From contig CAWGCA010000047.1 in the NCBI GenBank assembly GCA_963820955.1, forward strand, positions 1 to 64,000: 64,000 nucleotides of DNA, in the 5' to 3' direction. Of the stretch, positions 1 to 8,772 are shown one piece after another. Position 1 is the stretch's first letter. Each line of letters begins with the position of its first letter. Below the pieces are notes generated by a model, which had not been told where the DNA came from, ran no database searches, and saw nothing but the letters and a program-made list of their open reading frames with translations. This stretch comes from CAWGCA01 sp963820955. Lineage in GTDB: Bacteria; Pseudomonadota; Gammaproteobacteria; Chromatiales; Chromatiaceae. The position numbers and the translations under genes are program-made.

Positions 1-104
1 CCATATCAGGTGGCGTCATCTCATCAGGTTGCGTGGCGTAGCCAATTAAGCTCACATGCGGTCGGTGGGGGCGGTGATGATTTGTTCGCGGTGAAGCGTG
101 TAAA

Positions 105-1106
105 TCACAAAGAAGCATTCTGCTGCGCAGCAATGTGTTGTAATTCCGCCCGTTTACGGCGGTATTCAATGATGGGCAGATCACCCTGGATAAGTTTTTC
201 ACCTAATTTCATACTGCTCGCTTGCGGTTGTTGAGTCACCACAACTCGTCGGTCTTGATGAGCAATATAAACATTGGATGGCATCGCAAGAAGAGCAATT
301 AGCTTCCCTAATACAGGAAGGCGTAAAAAGCGCTGGTAAAAACGTAAATACAGAATGGTGTTTTTCTTCATCTACTGGCGTAAATGCCGCTAAAACGTGG
401 ACATCTTCGCTGATGTAATTTTGCCACAAGTTGGGGAAGATCAACGCTAGATGTACACTGCGAGAATCTTTTGGTACGAGTTCGTTTTGGCTCACCAGGT
501 GGTGTCCCATCATCTATCTGGGTTGAAAACATAGACAAACATTTTGGTATCATCTTCCCAATGTATAATCGGTCCATCCACAACGGTTTTGCCCCCGCGG
601 CCCATGGTATTGCGATGGACAAAAGGCAGGTGGACCACATCCAGTTGATTTTCGATGACCCGAGAGTAATGAGCCTCCCAACGATCGGGTTTGGAGCCGT
701 AAATAAAGGAGTGATCCAGGTTGTCAAAGAAATTAGGGGGTTCTATCGCTTCGGGTGGCGATATTTACCCACCATATCCAGATAAAACCGTGGTCTTCGT
801 GCGTAGTGTAATTGATATAATCGCAGATAGTTTGGCAATACGTCCACCCCGTCCGTTAGCCGGGATGTAGACACAGCGCCCGCTGGCATCATACTCAAAG
901 CCGTGAAATGGGCATTGTAAATGATTGTTTTCTTGTTTACCAATGTTTAAGGCCACGCCACGGTGCGGACAGCGGTCAACTGCACATTGAATTTTCCCGG
1001 ACTTATTCCGCCAGAAAACCAGCTTTTCACCGATACGAGTAACACCGATGGGTTTTTTGCGGACTTCTTTTGATTCTAAAACGACATACCATTGATTGCG
1101 AATCAT
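105..1106 (-). pseudogene. Rieske-type non-haem iron oxygenase, degraded by several frameshifts
   Basis: The first reading frame (from 1106) starts with an intact GAGGAGG ribosome site and encodes a Rieske [2Fe-2S] domain with Cys46-x-His48 and Cys65-x2-His68. It then drifts out of frame near 840. A second frame reads HEDHGFIWIWW, typical of the region after the Rieske domain. A third, from about 735 to 515, carries DVVHLPFVH, which fits the D-x2-H-x4-H mononuclear iron site. A further frame covers SRSVHLALIFPNLWQNYISED, and the last (371-105) supplies the C-terminal end. At least four frame changes are needed to read one protein, so a single sequencing slip cannot explain it. The family hydroxylates aromatic or chlorophyll-like substrates; the substrate here cannot be told. 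The gene is almost certainly dead. Confidence 0.85.
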
Positions 1107-1273
1107 ATTGCCTCCTCAATTGAGTGCATGGCGGGTTACCCATTTTCGATAGGTAAACAATGCTGTCAGGCCCAGATGGCCAAATAAAATTCTTGGAGCA
1201 AGCCGCCTGCCAGCCAGATAGATATTCATACTCGATCTGTTCGTGGATTTGGGTTTTATAGTCATCAATTGCT
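1107..1273. other. short remnant between Rieske pseudogene and truncated GGDEF gene
   Basis: On the minus strand one frame ends in RILFGHLGLTALFTYRKWV then a stop a few bases before the Rieske start codon. This looks like the C-terminal tail of another membrane or oxygenase-operon gene whose front part is missing. The frame is too short to identify. It implies that the degraded block 105-1273 is a fragment of a formerly longer operon joined to the GGDEF gene at about 1274-1300. Confidence 0.35.
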
Positions 1274-1705
1274 TCAAAGCGTGAGTGCACGGTTCAAGGC
1301 GCGTTGGTTAGCCAGACCGGTCAGTTCGTCGGTAATGGTCAGTTCTTCAACCTGCTGCTGCAGCCTTTCGTTCTCATGCTGTAGCCGAACCAGTTTTGTG
1401 ACATCCTGAAAAAACTTGCTGACAGGAGCGCCCGCATCCTGCTCTTGCACGGTGCACTGCAGCCAGCGCTCCCGCGACAGGCCGGGGCCGATCAGGTGCA
1501 TCAGGCCGCTGCCCTTGAACAGTCCCATATGGGTAGCATAGGGCAGGGTCTCCAGGGAATGCCCCAGCAACCGTTCCGCCGGAAGTTCGAGCATTTCTTC
1601 CAGTGCCTGGTTGAGCCACTGAATCCGCCCGGAATCGTCCAATACCAGCATGCCGCAAGGACTGCTGAGTAGAGAGGTTTCTGCAAATTCGCTGTTTGGA
1701 ATCAA
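1274..1705 (-). pseudogene. PAS-GGDEF diguanylate cyclase, truncated at the start of GGDEF
   Basis: The 143-residue product has a PAS sensor domain (about residues 12-105) and a short coiled coil (about 106-125). It then has the opening of a GGDEF domain, TDELTGLANQRALNRAL, which stops after two more residues. An intact GGDEF domain is about 160 residues and carries the GGDEF catalytic loop; all of that is missing, so c-di-GMP synthesis is not expected. The TTG start at 1705 follows an AGAGGG sequence and is uncertain. A later Met at residue 19 is possible. The breakpoint adjoins the decayed Rieske region, so a deletion or rearrangement probably removed the 3' end. Confidence 0.8.
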
Positions 1706-1898
1706 AGTTCGTGCCCTCTTGTTACTTTGGGGGTTGTCCCGGATAAATGCGGGCGCAAAAAATAGCTCATCCGCGGGTCCGGGGCAAAGAAATATAGCGA
1801 TAACATCGGCCGCAGAGCAAGGAACCTTAGCTTCCCCTCAGCCGTGAGAAAGAACCCTGGTGGGTGACAGGAGCCACTTCAGGGTCTATTTTTTTACA

Positions 1899-2321
1899 AT
1901 GTCCAAACCGGAGCCGATGATGAGTTCGATCGTTAATCTGAAGCAACCTGCCTGTGAACCAGGCCAGCCCCTGTGGCAACGGGTTCCGACACGGGACGAC
2001 GAGGGGCGGAATCTGCATGATTTCATGATGTTCATTCCGAAATTCGGCAGTTGGCCGGAGGTGCGTCGCCAACAGGTGTACCAGGAGCTGCAGTGGGTAT
2101 TCAATGTGTTTGATGGCAACGTGGTGTTCGCCGATCTGAATCTAAAGATCAACCTGCTCTGGGTGAGCATGCAGCCCCACCCTGAGGGTTGTCTCGGTCT
2201 GGCTGCTGCGGTGCGGGAGCGGGTACCGGAGGCCGTGCTGGTGGCCAGTCAGGCCGAAGTCATCGCCGGGATGGCTAACGGGGCGCGGCGGCGGCGCTGG
2301 GGCCGGTTTTTGCTGCGCTAA
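1899..2321 (+). CDS. conserved hypothetical protein
   Basis: A 140-residue protein of unknown function. I do not recognise a named domain. It has a compact, non-membrane composition with a central hydrophobic/aromatic stretch (QELQWVFNVFDGNVVFADLN) and an Arg-rich C-terminus (GARRRRWGRFLLR). Coding potential looks real: no stop interrupts it and the codon use matches neighbours. Starts at 1899 or 1917/1920 are all possible; no strong ribosome site separates them. It stands alone, divergent from the truncated GGDEF gene, and is followed by a structured repeat (2324-2412). Confidence 0.6.
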   Translation: MSKPEPMMSSIVNLKQPACEPGQPLWQRVPTRDDEGRNLHDFMMFIPKFGSWPEVRRQQVYQELQWVFNVFDGNVVFADLNLKINLLWVSMQPHPEGCLGLAAAVRERVPEAVLVASQAEVIAGMANGARRRRWGRFLLR

Positions 2322-2323
2322 TA

Positions 2324-2412
2324 GGTACTTCGAAAATTCCTTGCATGGGATTTTTCAATACAGTGATCGAAAAGCGCGATTACCTTTATTTTTATGCGGT
2401 TATGCGCACGGA
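2324..2412 (+). repeat. dispersed multi-hairpin intergenic repeat, copy A
   Basis: This stretch matches 20529-20630 at most positions, beginning GGTACTTC and sharing the blocks CATGGGATTTTTC, GATCGAAA and GCGCGATT. It ends in a run resembling TATGCGCACG. It contains AAAATTCC/GGGATTTT, a hairpin with one mismatch. Relative to copy B it lacks about eight bases in the middle and the terminal GGCACCTC/GAGGTGCC stem. It lies between the hypothetical gene ending at 2321 and the MazG-type gene. Confidence 0.7.
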
Positions 2413-2418
2413 AACAGT

Positions 2419-2431
2419 GTTAACAGGCCCT
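2419..2431 (+). repeat. 13-bp direct repeat, left copy (pair at 2869-2881)
   Basis: GTTAACAGGCCCT occurs here and, in the same orientation, at 2869-2881. The pair brackets the MazG-type gene exactly at its two edges. The left copy follows the dispersed repeat; the right copy overlaps the stop codon of the HIT gene. It may mark an old insertion or slipped duplication. Confidence 0.5.
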
Positions 2432-2440
2432 GATAAAGAT

Positions 2441-2827
2441 TCACTCCCCGTACTCGCTGGCCCTGCGGGGATCGCCACAGGTGAGGTCGGCCGGGTAGCG
2501 CGTTTCGTTGATCTCGATTTTGCGGTTCGCGGCGCCAATCAGGTCGATGTCCAGGCGCTCGGCGCAGCGAATCAGGTAGATCAGGATATCCGCCATTTCC
2601 ATGGCCACCATCCCCTTTTTTTCATCCGGTAGATGTTGGCTCTGTTCTTCTGTCAGCCACTGGAAGTGCTCCACCAGCTCTGCACACTCCCCGATCAGTG
2701 CCATGGAGAGATTTTTAGGTGAGTGGAATTGTTCCCAGTCACGTATGCGGGCGAACGCCTTGAGACGACGATTCAGATTCTCCAGGCTGTCGGCCGCCGG
2801 GGTAACCGGATGGTGTGTGTTTTCCAT
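2441..2827 (-). CDS. MazG-like nucleotide pyrophosphohydrolase
   Basis: The 128-residue protein belongs to the all-alpha NTP pyrophosphatase superfamily (MazG/RS21-C6 type), which hydrolyses non-canonical or excess (d)NTPs to NMP and pyrophosphate. The metal-binding E-x2-E (Glu47-Glu50, GECAELVE) and E-x2-D (Glu77-Asp80, EMADILIYL) are both present. The length fits the single-domain dCTP-pyrophosphatase group and not the two-domain MazG. It functions in the cytoplasm, in nucleotide-pool cleaning. A HIT hydrolase gene lies just upstream in the same direction. The exact nucleotide preference cannot be read from sequence. Confidence 0.85.
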   Translation of the reverse strand: MENTHHPVTPAADSLENLNRRLKAFARIRDWEQFHSPKNLSMALIGECAELVEHFQWLTEEQSQHLPDEKKGMVAMEMADILIYLIRCAERLDIDLIGAANRKIEINETRYPADLTCGDPRRASEYGE

Positions 2828-2868
2828 TGCGGGTAATGTGCTCGCAGACAGAGGGTTGCCTAGGGTCC

Positions 2869-2881
2869 GTTAACAGGCCCT
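2869..2881 (+). repeat. 13-bp direct repeat, right copy (pair at 2419-2431)
   Basis: Second copy of GTTAACAGGCCCT, directly repeated. Its end overlaps the stop codon of the HIT-family gene. Confidence 0.5.
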
Positions 2882-3287
2882 AAGGGAGGGGCAGCCGGCC
2901 TTTGATCTCCCCGATCAGAGTTAACTGCTCCTGCTCCGTATAGGGGGCGCATTGGCCGCAGCCCCAGACGGGGCCGGGCCAGCAGGGATCTTTGCGGGTC
3001 CGTGCCACCAAGTGCCAGTGCAGCTGCGGTACCAGGTTGCCAAGGGCGGCGATGTTGATCTTGTCTGGCCGGAAAAAATCCATCAGCAGCTGCGACACCA
3101 GACTGCTCTCTTTGATCAGGAGCTGCTGATCCTGGTGCTCCAGCTGATGTACCTCGGTGATGCCTTGGCGCATCGGGATCAGGATCAGCCATGGGAAGCG
3201 GTTGTCATTCATAAGCCGGAGTTCCGACAGCCTCAGCCGGGCGATGGGCAGGGTATCGGCACTCAGTCTGGGGTGCAGTTGATACAC
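2880..3287 (-). CDS. HIT-family (histidine triad) hydrolase
   Basis: A 135-residue protein whose middle (PQLHWHLVAR, His90-Trp-His92) is the histidine-triad motif of nucleotide hydrolases and transferases. In the classical motif a third His follows at +2; here that position is Val94, as in a bacterial subfamily that keeps only H-x-H. The N-terminal half (NDNRFPWLILIPMR) and the RPDKINIAALGN segment also match this subfamily. Cytoplasmic; the substrate is unknown. It is co-directional with the MazG-type gene, so both may handle nucleotides. Confidence 0.85.
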   Translation of the reverse strand: MYQLHPRLSADTLPIARLRLSELRLMNDNRFPWLILIPMRQGITEVHQLEHQDQQLLIKESSLVSQLLMDFFRPDKINIAALGNLVPQLHWHLVARTRKDPCWPGPVWGCGQCAPYTEQEQLTLIGEIKGRLPLP

Positions 3288-3389
3288 AACATCAGTCTCC
3301 CGTGCTTCGGACAGAAATGGGTCTCGGCGGAAAATGTATCCAGCATGGATTGCGGGCGGGTATGGTGTTTATAGGCCTCTGCATGTCGA

Positions 3390-4781
3390 TTATTCCCCGT
3401 TTTCCCGCAGCCGCTGTTGTGCCCGGGCGACGGCGGCCTGCACCTGCCCGGGGGCTGTGCCGCCGATGTGATTGCGGGCTGCTACCGAACCTTCCAGGGT
3501 CAGCACCTGAAACACCTCCTGGCTGATCAGAGCAGAGAAGGAGGTCAGCTCGGTCAGCGAAAGATCGGATAGGTCACACCCTTTTTCAACACAGAGCGCC
3601 ACCGCCCTGCCCACTATTTCATGGGCGTCCCGGAAGGCCACACCCTTTCTTACCAGATAGTCTGCCAGGTCGGTGGCGGTGGCGAAGCCGCTCATGGCCG
3701 CTTGCCGCATCCGGTCGCGGCGGCATTCGATGGCCGGGACCATGTCAGCGAAAACTTTCAGCGAGCCTTTCAGGTTATCCACAGTATCGAACAGGGGCTC
3801 CTTGTCCTCCTGGTTATCCTTGTTGTATGCCAGGGGCTGCCCTTTCATCAGGGTCAGCAGGCCGAGCAGATGACCGAAAATGCGCCCGCTCTTACCCCGG
3901 ATCAGTTCCGGAACGTCCGGGTTTTTTTTCTGCGGCATGATCGATGAGCCGGTGCAGAAGCTGTCGGAAAGTTCGATGAAGCCGAACTGGGCCGAGGACC
4001 ATATGATCAGTTCCTCCGACATCCGCGACAGATGCATCATGATCAATGCCGCTGCGGCACAGAATTCGATGGCGAAGTCGCGGTCGCTGACCGCATCCAG
4101 GGAGTTTTCGCTGGGACGCTCAAAGCCCAGCAACTGGGCGGTGTAATGTCGGTCTATGGGAAAGGAGGTGCCGGCCAATGCGGCGGCCCCTAGGGGCATG
4201 ATATTGACCCGCCGGTTGCAGTCAGCCAGTCTCTCGCGGTCGCGTTCCAGCATCTCGAACCAGGCCATCATATGGTGGCCAAAAGTGACCGGCTGGGCGG
4301 TCTGCAGATGGGTGAAACCGGGCAGGATAGTGGCGGCTTCGCGTTCGGCGACCAGTAGCAGCGCCTGCTGCAGTTTTAGGATTCCGGCACGGATCAACTC
4401 GATCTCATCGCGCAGCCAGAGCCGGATATCGGTGGCCACCTGGTCGTTGCGTGAGCGGCCGGTATGCAGTTTTTTCCCCGCCTCGCCGATCTCCGTGGTC
4501 AGGGCGGCCTCCACGTTCATATGGACGTCTTCTAACGACACCGACCACTGGAATTCACCCTGGTCGATGCGATGGCGGATTTGCTCCAGGCCATTGACGA
4601 TAGCCTCGCCCTCGCTTTGGGTCAGGATGCCCTGCTGGGCCAGCATGCGGGCATGAGCTATCGAGCCCTGGATGTCATATCGATACAGGCGGTAGTCGAA
4701 CTCGATGGAGGCGGTGAAGGCCTCTACGAAGGCGTCCGTGGGTTCGTTGAAACGGCCGGACCAGAGTTTTTTCTCGCTCAT
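3390..4781 (-). CDS. argH: argininosuccinate lyase
   Basis: ArgH cleaves argininosuccinate to arginine and fumarate, the last step of arginine synthesis. The 463-residue product has the normal length and carries the fumarase/aspartase signature GSSIMPQKKNPD (about residues 275-290), which holds the catalytic Ser loop. It also has the SRNDQVATD and TAQPVTFGHH conserved blocks. I start at 4781 (MSEKKLWSGRF) because E. coli and Pseudomonas ArgH begin this way; the frame is open further upstream. It lies divergent from algZ, the same arrangement as in Pseudomonas. Confidence 0.97.
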   Translation of the reverse strand: MSEKKLWSGRFNEPTDAFVEAFTASIEFDYRLYRYDIQGSIAHARMLAQQGILTQSEGEAIVNGLEQIRHRIDQGEFQWSVSLEDVHMNVEAALTTEIGEAGKKLHTGRSRNDQVATDIRLWLRDEIELIRAGILKLQQALLLVAEREAATILPGFTHLQTAQPVTFGHHMMAWFEMLERDRERLADCNRRVNIMPLGAAALAGTSFPIDRHYTAQLLGFERPSENSLDAVSDRDFAIEFCAAAALIMMHLSRMSEELIIWSSAQFGFIELSDSFCTGSSIMPQKKNPDVPELIRGKSGRIFGHLLGLLTLMKGQPLAYNKDNQEDKEPLFDTVDNLKGSLKVFADMVPAIECRRDRMRQAAMSGFATATDLADYLVRKGVAFRDAHEIVGRAVALCVEKGCDLSDLSLTELTSFSALISQEVFQVLTLEGSVAARNHIGGTAPGQVQAAVARAQQRLRENGE

Positions 4782-5048
4782 CCTGATGGGGACCCCGGAA
4801 CTTTGAAGAATTACCAATAGATTCAAACATCAAGCAGTAATCTATTTACTAAAGTAGAGAGTGTTTCTATCCGCTATCCTGCATGTGTCTGTGAAGATCG
4901 ACCGCCAACCTGTTGTCAGAGGCCGGCATTGCCTCTTCCGTCAACACCAGCCTGGCGAGATCATAACGCATAGCGGGTGGCGGGGCTCTAGAGAAAACAT
5001 GCGGCAGGGGATTGTAGCAGGATTTCCGCCGCCGATAAGGAAGGATAG

Positions 5049-6110
5049 ATGATGGCCGGGAGCCGTCCACAGAAAACAGATGTGCGCTCAGGGGACTCTT
5101 TTCTCCCCGACTTCTGCACCGTGCGCATGGTCTTTGCGGTGGTGGTTACAGCGCAGTTGCTGGCCGTTGTCCTCACCCTGGGGGCGGTGGATTCGCTGCG
5201 GGCGTTCCCTCAGGAGCTCAGTCTACGCTCGCTCCTGATTCAGTGGATTGCCTTGAGTGGTGCCGGTCTGCTGTGTGTTACGGGGCCCTGGTTAAGGCGC
5301 ATGCGTGGCAGCTGGGGAGGTTTTCTGGCCTGGCTGCTGCTGTTGCTTGTGACATTGGTGGTTTGCAGTATCGCGCAACTGTTTCTGGCCGGCGGATACA
5401 ATATCCCGGCCTTCGGAGATCTAGTGCTAAAGGGCCTGGGTATAAGCGCCGTAGTCAGCGCGCTGATCCTACGCTATCTCTATATCCAGCATTGTTGGCG
5501 CCAGCAGATGGTGGCGGAATCGGAAGCCAGGTTTCAGGCCCTGCAGTCCCGCATCCGACCTCATTTTCTGTTCAACAGCATGAATACCATCGCCAATCTT
5601 ACTCGTTCCGACCCGGTGCTGGCCGAGGAGGTGGTGCAAGACCTGTCCGACCTGTTCCGGGCCAGTCTATCGGATGCAGGGCGCCAGTCCTGTCTGGCAG
5701 ACGAGCTGGAACTGGCGCGGGGTTATCTCCGAATCGAGGGTCAACGTCTGGGCAGCCGGCTGCGTGTGGACTGGGATCTTGAGCCCCTGCCGGAAGAGGC
5801 GCCGTTACCGGCCCTGGTGCTGCAGCCGTTGCTGGAGAATGCGGTCTATCACGGAATCGAGCCGGCGTCTGAGCCGGGAAGCATCAGCATCGTTGGCCGT
5901 TATCGGCGTCGTCGGGTAAACCTGAGCATACGCAACAGTCTGCCGCATAAGACCTCGGGCCGACATCGCAACGGAAACGCTATGGCACTGGAAAATACCC
6001 GGCAGCGATTGCAGGGTTTTTTTGATGGACAGGCCTCTCTGACCGTGGGCGAGGTGGAGGGCGAACATCAGGTGCGGGTGGTATTTCCTTACCCGCGGGA
6101 GGAACAATGA
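5049..6110 (+). CDS. algZ: AlgZ/FimS-like LytS-type sensor histidine kinase
   Basis: The 353-residue membrane kinase has four predicted helices (about 27-47, 58-81, 88-115, 121-147). These are followed by a His_kinase domain with the phospho-acceptor motif IRPHFLFNSMNT (His172) and an ATPase domain with the N-box LLENAVYHG. It has no separate periplasmic sensor, as in AlgZ/FimS. The start at 5049 follows an AAGGA. The next gene (response regulator) overlaps by four bases, so they are translated together. In Pseudomonas the equivalent pair controls alginate and type IV pili; the targets here are unknown. Confidence 0.9.
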   Translation: MMAGSRPQKTDVRSGDSFLPDFCTVRMVFAVVVTAQLLAVVLTLGAVDSLRAFPQELSLRSLLIQWIALSGAGLLCVTGPWLRRMRGSWGGFLAWLLLLLVTLVVCSIAQLFLAGGYNIPAFGDLVLKGLGISAVVSALILRYLYIQHCWRQQMVAESEARFQALQSRIRPHFLFNSMNTIANLTRSDPVLAEEVVQDLSDLFRASLSDAGRQSCLADELELARGYLRIEGQRLGSRLRVDWDLEPLPEEAPLPALVLQPLLENAVYHGIEPASEPGSISIVGRYRRRRVNLSIRNSLPHKTSGRHRNGNAMALENTRQRLQGFFDGQASLTVGEVEGEHQVRVVFPYPREEQ

Positions 6111-6847
6111 AAATATTAGTCGTGGATGATGAGGCACCGGCACGGCAGCGTCTGCGTGGTTTGATTCAGGAAATCGGGAGTCCCTACCGGGTAGTGGGCG
6201 AGGCCGGTAACGGGGTTGAGGCCCTGCAGCAGTGCAGCAGGGGAGACGTCGATCTCGTGCTGATGGACATCCGGATGCCAGGCATGGATGGCCTTAAGGC
6301 TGCCTCAACTTTGTCGCTCGGGGAAAGACCGCCGGCCGTGGTGTTCGTCACCGCTTATGAGGAGCATGCGCTGGATGCCTTTCAGGGCAATGCCGTGGAT
6401 TACCTCCTGAAACCCATTCGCCGCAGCCGTCTGGAACGGGCCTTGCGTCGCGCATGCGTCCTGACCCGGCCACAGTTGCAGGCCCTGGAGAAACTGCAGG
6501 AGGGGGAATCGGGCCACGTGTACAGCAACTACCGGGGCGGCGTTCAGCGTATACCGGTGGAGGACATCATCTACCTCAGGGCCGATCAAAAGTATGTCAC
6601 CGTGCGACATGTCGGCGGTGAGTCATTGCTTGAGGAGTCGCTGAAATCCCTGGAACAGCGCTTCGCCGGCCGATTTCTGCGTATCCATCGTAATGCGCTG
6701 GTGGCCAGGCAGCGGGTGGCAGGTCTGGAAAAAGAGCCCGACGGCCGCTGCAGCCTGCGAATGGAGGAGAGCGAAGAGCGACTGGAGATCAGTCGACGGC
6801 ATCTCGCCCAGGTACGTCGCTGGTTGAAGAGCGGGCGGCCGCTTTAG
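6107..6847 (+). CDS. algR: AlgR-like LytTR response regulator
   Basis: The 246-residue regulator has a receiver domain (1-120) with the phospho-acceptor Asp54 in VLMDIRMPGMDG. It ends in a LytTR DNA-binding domain (about 140-240) recognised by YLRADQKYVTVRHVGG and FLRIHRNALVARQRV. It starts at an ATG overlapping the algZ stop, which is strong evidence that the two form a signalling pair. It is followed after about 100 bases by hemC, the same order as in Pseudomonas aeruginosa. Confidence 0.93.
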   Translation: MKILVVDDEAPARQRLRGLIQEIGSPYRVVGEAGNGVEALQQCSRGDVDLVLMDIRMPGMDGLKAASTLSLGERPPAVVFVTAYEEHALDAFQGNAVDYLLKPIRRSRLERALRRACVLTRPQLQALEKLQEGESGHVYSNYRGGVQRIPVEDIIYLRADQKYVTVRHVGGESLLEESLKSLEQRFAGRFLRIHRNALVARQRVAGLEKEPDGRCSLRMEESEERLEISRRHLAQVRRWLKSGRPL

Positions 6848-6944
6848 ATTCGGGTCCTGGCAATGGGCCGGCTGCTGCCACTCCCATTTGCCAGGATGGT
6901 AGCGACCATTTAGCATGCGCTGTTTTAAGCCGGGAACAGCCGCC

Positions 6945-7874
6945 ATGTCCGACCAGACTCTACGTATTGCAACCCGAAAGTCCCCCCTGGCCATGTGGCA
7001 GGCCGAGCATGTGGCTCAGCAGTTGCGTCTGGCACACGCCGGCCTGCAGGTGGAGCTGGTCGGGATGAGCACCCAGGGCGATAAGATTCTGGATACACCG
7101 CTGGCCAAGATCGGAGGCAAGGGGCTGTTCGTAAAGGAGCTGGAGCAAGGCATGCTGGAGGGGCGGGCGGATCTGGCTGTACACTCGATGAAGGATGTCC
7201 CGGTGGAACTACCCGATGGCCTGCACCTGGCGGTGATTCTGGAACGGGAGGACCCACGGGATGCGTTCGTTTCCAATAGGGTTTCCTGCCTCGACGATCT
7301 AGCCCAGGGAGCGGTGGTGGGGACCTCCAGTCTGCGACGTCAGTGCCAACTCGGGGAGCGGAGGCCTGATTTGCGAATTGCGCCGCTGAGGGGCAATGTA
7401 AATACCCGCCTGCGCAAGCTGGACGAGGGGGAGTTCGATGCGGTGATCCTCGCCTCGGCTGGACTCAGACGCCTCGGTTTCAAGAAACGCATCAGTGCCC
7501 TCCTGGAGCCTGACCAGAGTCTTCCCGCCATCGGACAGGGGGCGATCGGTATCGAGTGCCGGGTTGCCGACGAACGCGTCAACAACCTGTTGCAACCCCT
7601 GCACCACGGGGAAACGGCGCTTTGTGTGCAGGCTGAGCGTGCCATGAATCGGCGCTTGATGGGCGGCTGCCAGATACCCATCGGGGGCCACGCAGTGCTA
7701 AATCATGGGAAGCTCTATATGCGCGGCCTGGTCGGTAGACCAGATGGCAGCCGCGTGATCCGCGCGGAGATTTCAGGTCCCGCTGCAGAGGTTGATTCGC
7801 TAGGCTTGGCCTTGGCGGAGGATCTGCTTGGACAAGGTGCCGATCAGATTCTCAAACAGCTCTACCAGGATTGA
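6945..7874 (+). CDS. hemC: hydroxymethylbilane synthase (porphobilinogen deaminase)
   Basis: HemC joins four porphobilinogens to hydroxymethylbilane. The 309-residue product has normal length. It carries the N-terminal RIATRKSPLAMWQA block, the KDVPVELPDGL region, SSLRRQCQL and the cofactor-anchoring Cys in MGGCQIPIGGHA. I start at MSDQTLRIATRKS (6945); an in-frame ATG ten codons upstream is less like the family. The hemD frame opens at its stop, so hemC and hemD are probably translationally coupled. Confidence 0.97.
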   Translation: MSDQTLRIATRKSPLAMWQAEHVAQQLRLAHAGLQVELVGMSTQGDKILDTPLAKIGGKGLFVKELEQGMLEGRADLAVHSMKDVPVELPDGLHLAVILEREDPRDAFVSNRVSCLDDLAQGAVVGTSSLRRQCQLGERRPDLRIAPLRGNVNTRLRKLDEGEFDAVILASAGLRRLGFKKRISALLEPDQSLPAIGQGAIGIECRVADERVNNLLQPLHHGETALCVQAERAMNRRLMGGCQIPIGGHAVLNHGKLYMRGLVGRPDGSRVIRAEISGPAAEVDSLGLALAEDLLGQGADQILKQLYQD

Positions 7875-7888
7875 GTGGTAAGCGGCGG

Positions 7889-8686
7889 ATGAACGGTCCG
7901 GGCAGATCGGATTGCGAACTGGGCGGTGCCGGTATTCTGGTGACCCGTGCCGAACATCAGGCGAAAGGTCTTAGCGATCTTATCCTTCAACATGGTGGCC
8001 GGGTGATTCGTTTTCCTGCCATCCAAATCGTTGGCCCCCCCGATCCGGAGCGGGTCAGGTCCCTCCTGTCCACCATCGAATCCTACGATATCGCGATTTT
8101 CGTCAGCCCCAATGCAGTTTACCGCGGGTTCGATCTTCTGCCCGGCGGTAGGTTGCCGAATCGGTTGGCCGTTGCGGCAGTGGGTCGAGGCACTGCTAAT
8201 GCCCTGGCCGCGGCAGGACGAGATGTGGACATCATTCCCGAGCAACGGTTTGACAGTGAGGGGCTGCTGGCGACCCCCCAGCTTGGCTCGGTACGGGGTA
8301 AGCGAATCCTCATTTTTCGCGGTAGGGGCGGCCGACCGTTGCTGGGAGATACGCTGCGCCTGCGGGAGGCGTTGGTCGACTACGCGGAGGTGTATCAGCG
8401 GGAGCGTCCACAACTAGATCCCACCCCCCTGCTGCATTGCTGGAAAACAGATGTAGATCTGGTCACTGCGACCAGCGGTGAAATTCTAGACAACCTGTTT
8501 GCCTTGCTGGGTCCTGAGGGCGCGGTGCATTTACGCGAGACCCCTCTGCTGGTAATTTCAGAGCGCATGCAGGCCCAGGCTCGGAAACTGGATTGTCGGC
8601 AGATTATCCTGGCCGGGCGAAGCGATGACGCATCGTTGCTGGAGGCGTTCTGTCACTGGGCCGCCGATTGTGCTGGCCGTAATTGA
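7889..8686 (+). CDS. hemD: uroporphyrinogen-III synthase
   Basis: HemD closes hydroxymethylbilane to uroporphyrinogen III with inversion of ring D. The 265-residue product shows the family's weakly conserved two-domain pattern, beginning ILVTRAEHQAKGLSDLI, with IAIFVSPNAVYRGF and AAVGRGTANALAAAG in the first domain and DLVTATSGEILDNLFALLG in the second. The frame is open from a TTG at 7871 overlapping the hemC stop; I prefer the ATG at 7889. Its position between hemC and hemX supports the call. Confidence 0.93.
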   Translation: MNGPGRSDCELGGAGILVTRAEHQAKGLSDLILQHGGRVIRFPAIQIVGPPDPERVRSLLSTIESYDIAIFVSPNAVYRGFDLLPGGRLPNRLAVAAVGRGTANALAAAGRDVDIIPEQRFDSEGLLATPQLGSVRGKRILIFRGRGGRPLLGDTLRLREALVDYAEVYQRERPQLDPTPLLHCWKTDVDLVTATSGEILDNLFALLGPEGAVHLRETPLLVISERMQAQARKLDCRQIILAGRSDDASLLEAFCHWAADCAGRN

Positions 8687-8772
8687 GCAGGGCGGTTGCA
8701 GCGCCTGGCGTGAATTTGTTGTATAAACCGAGTTGGAACTGACCGCCAGAAGAGCTGACGACGAGAAAGCAA

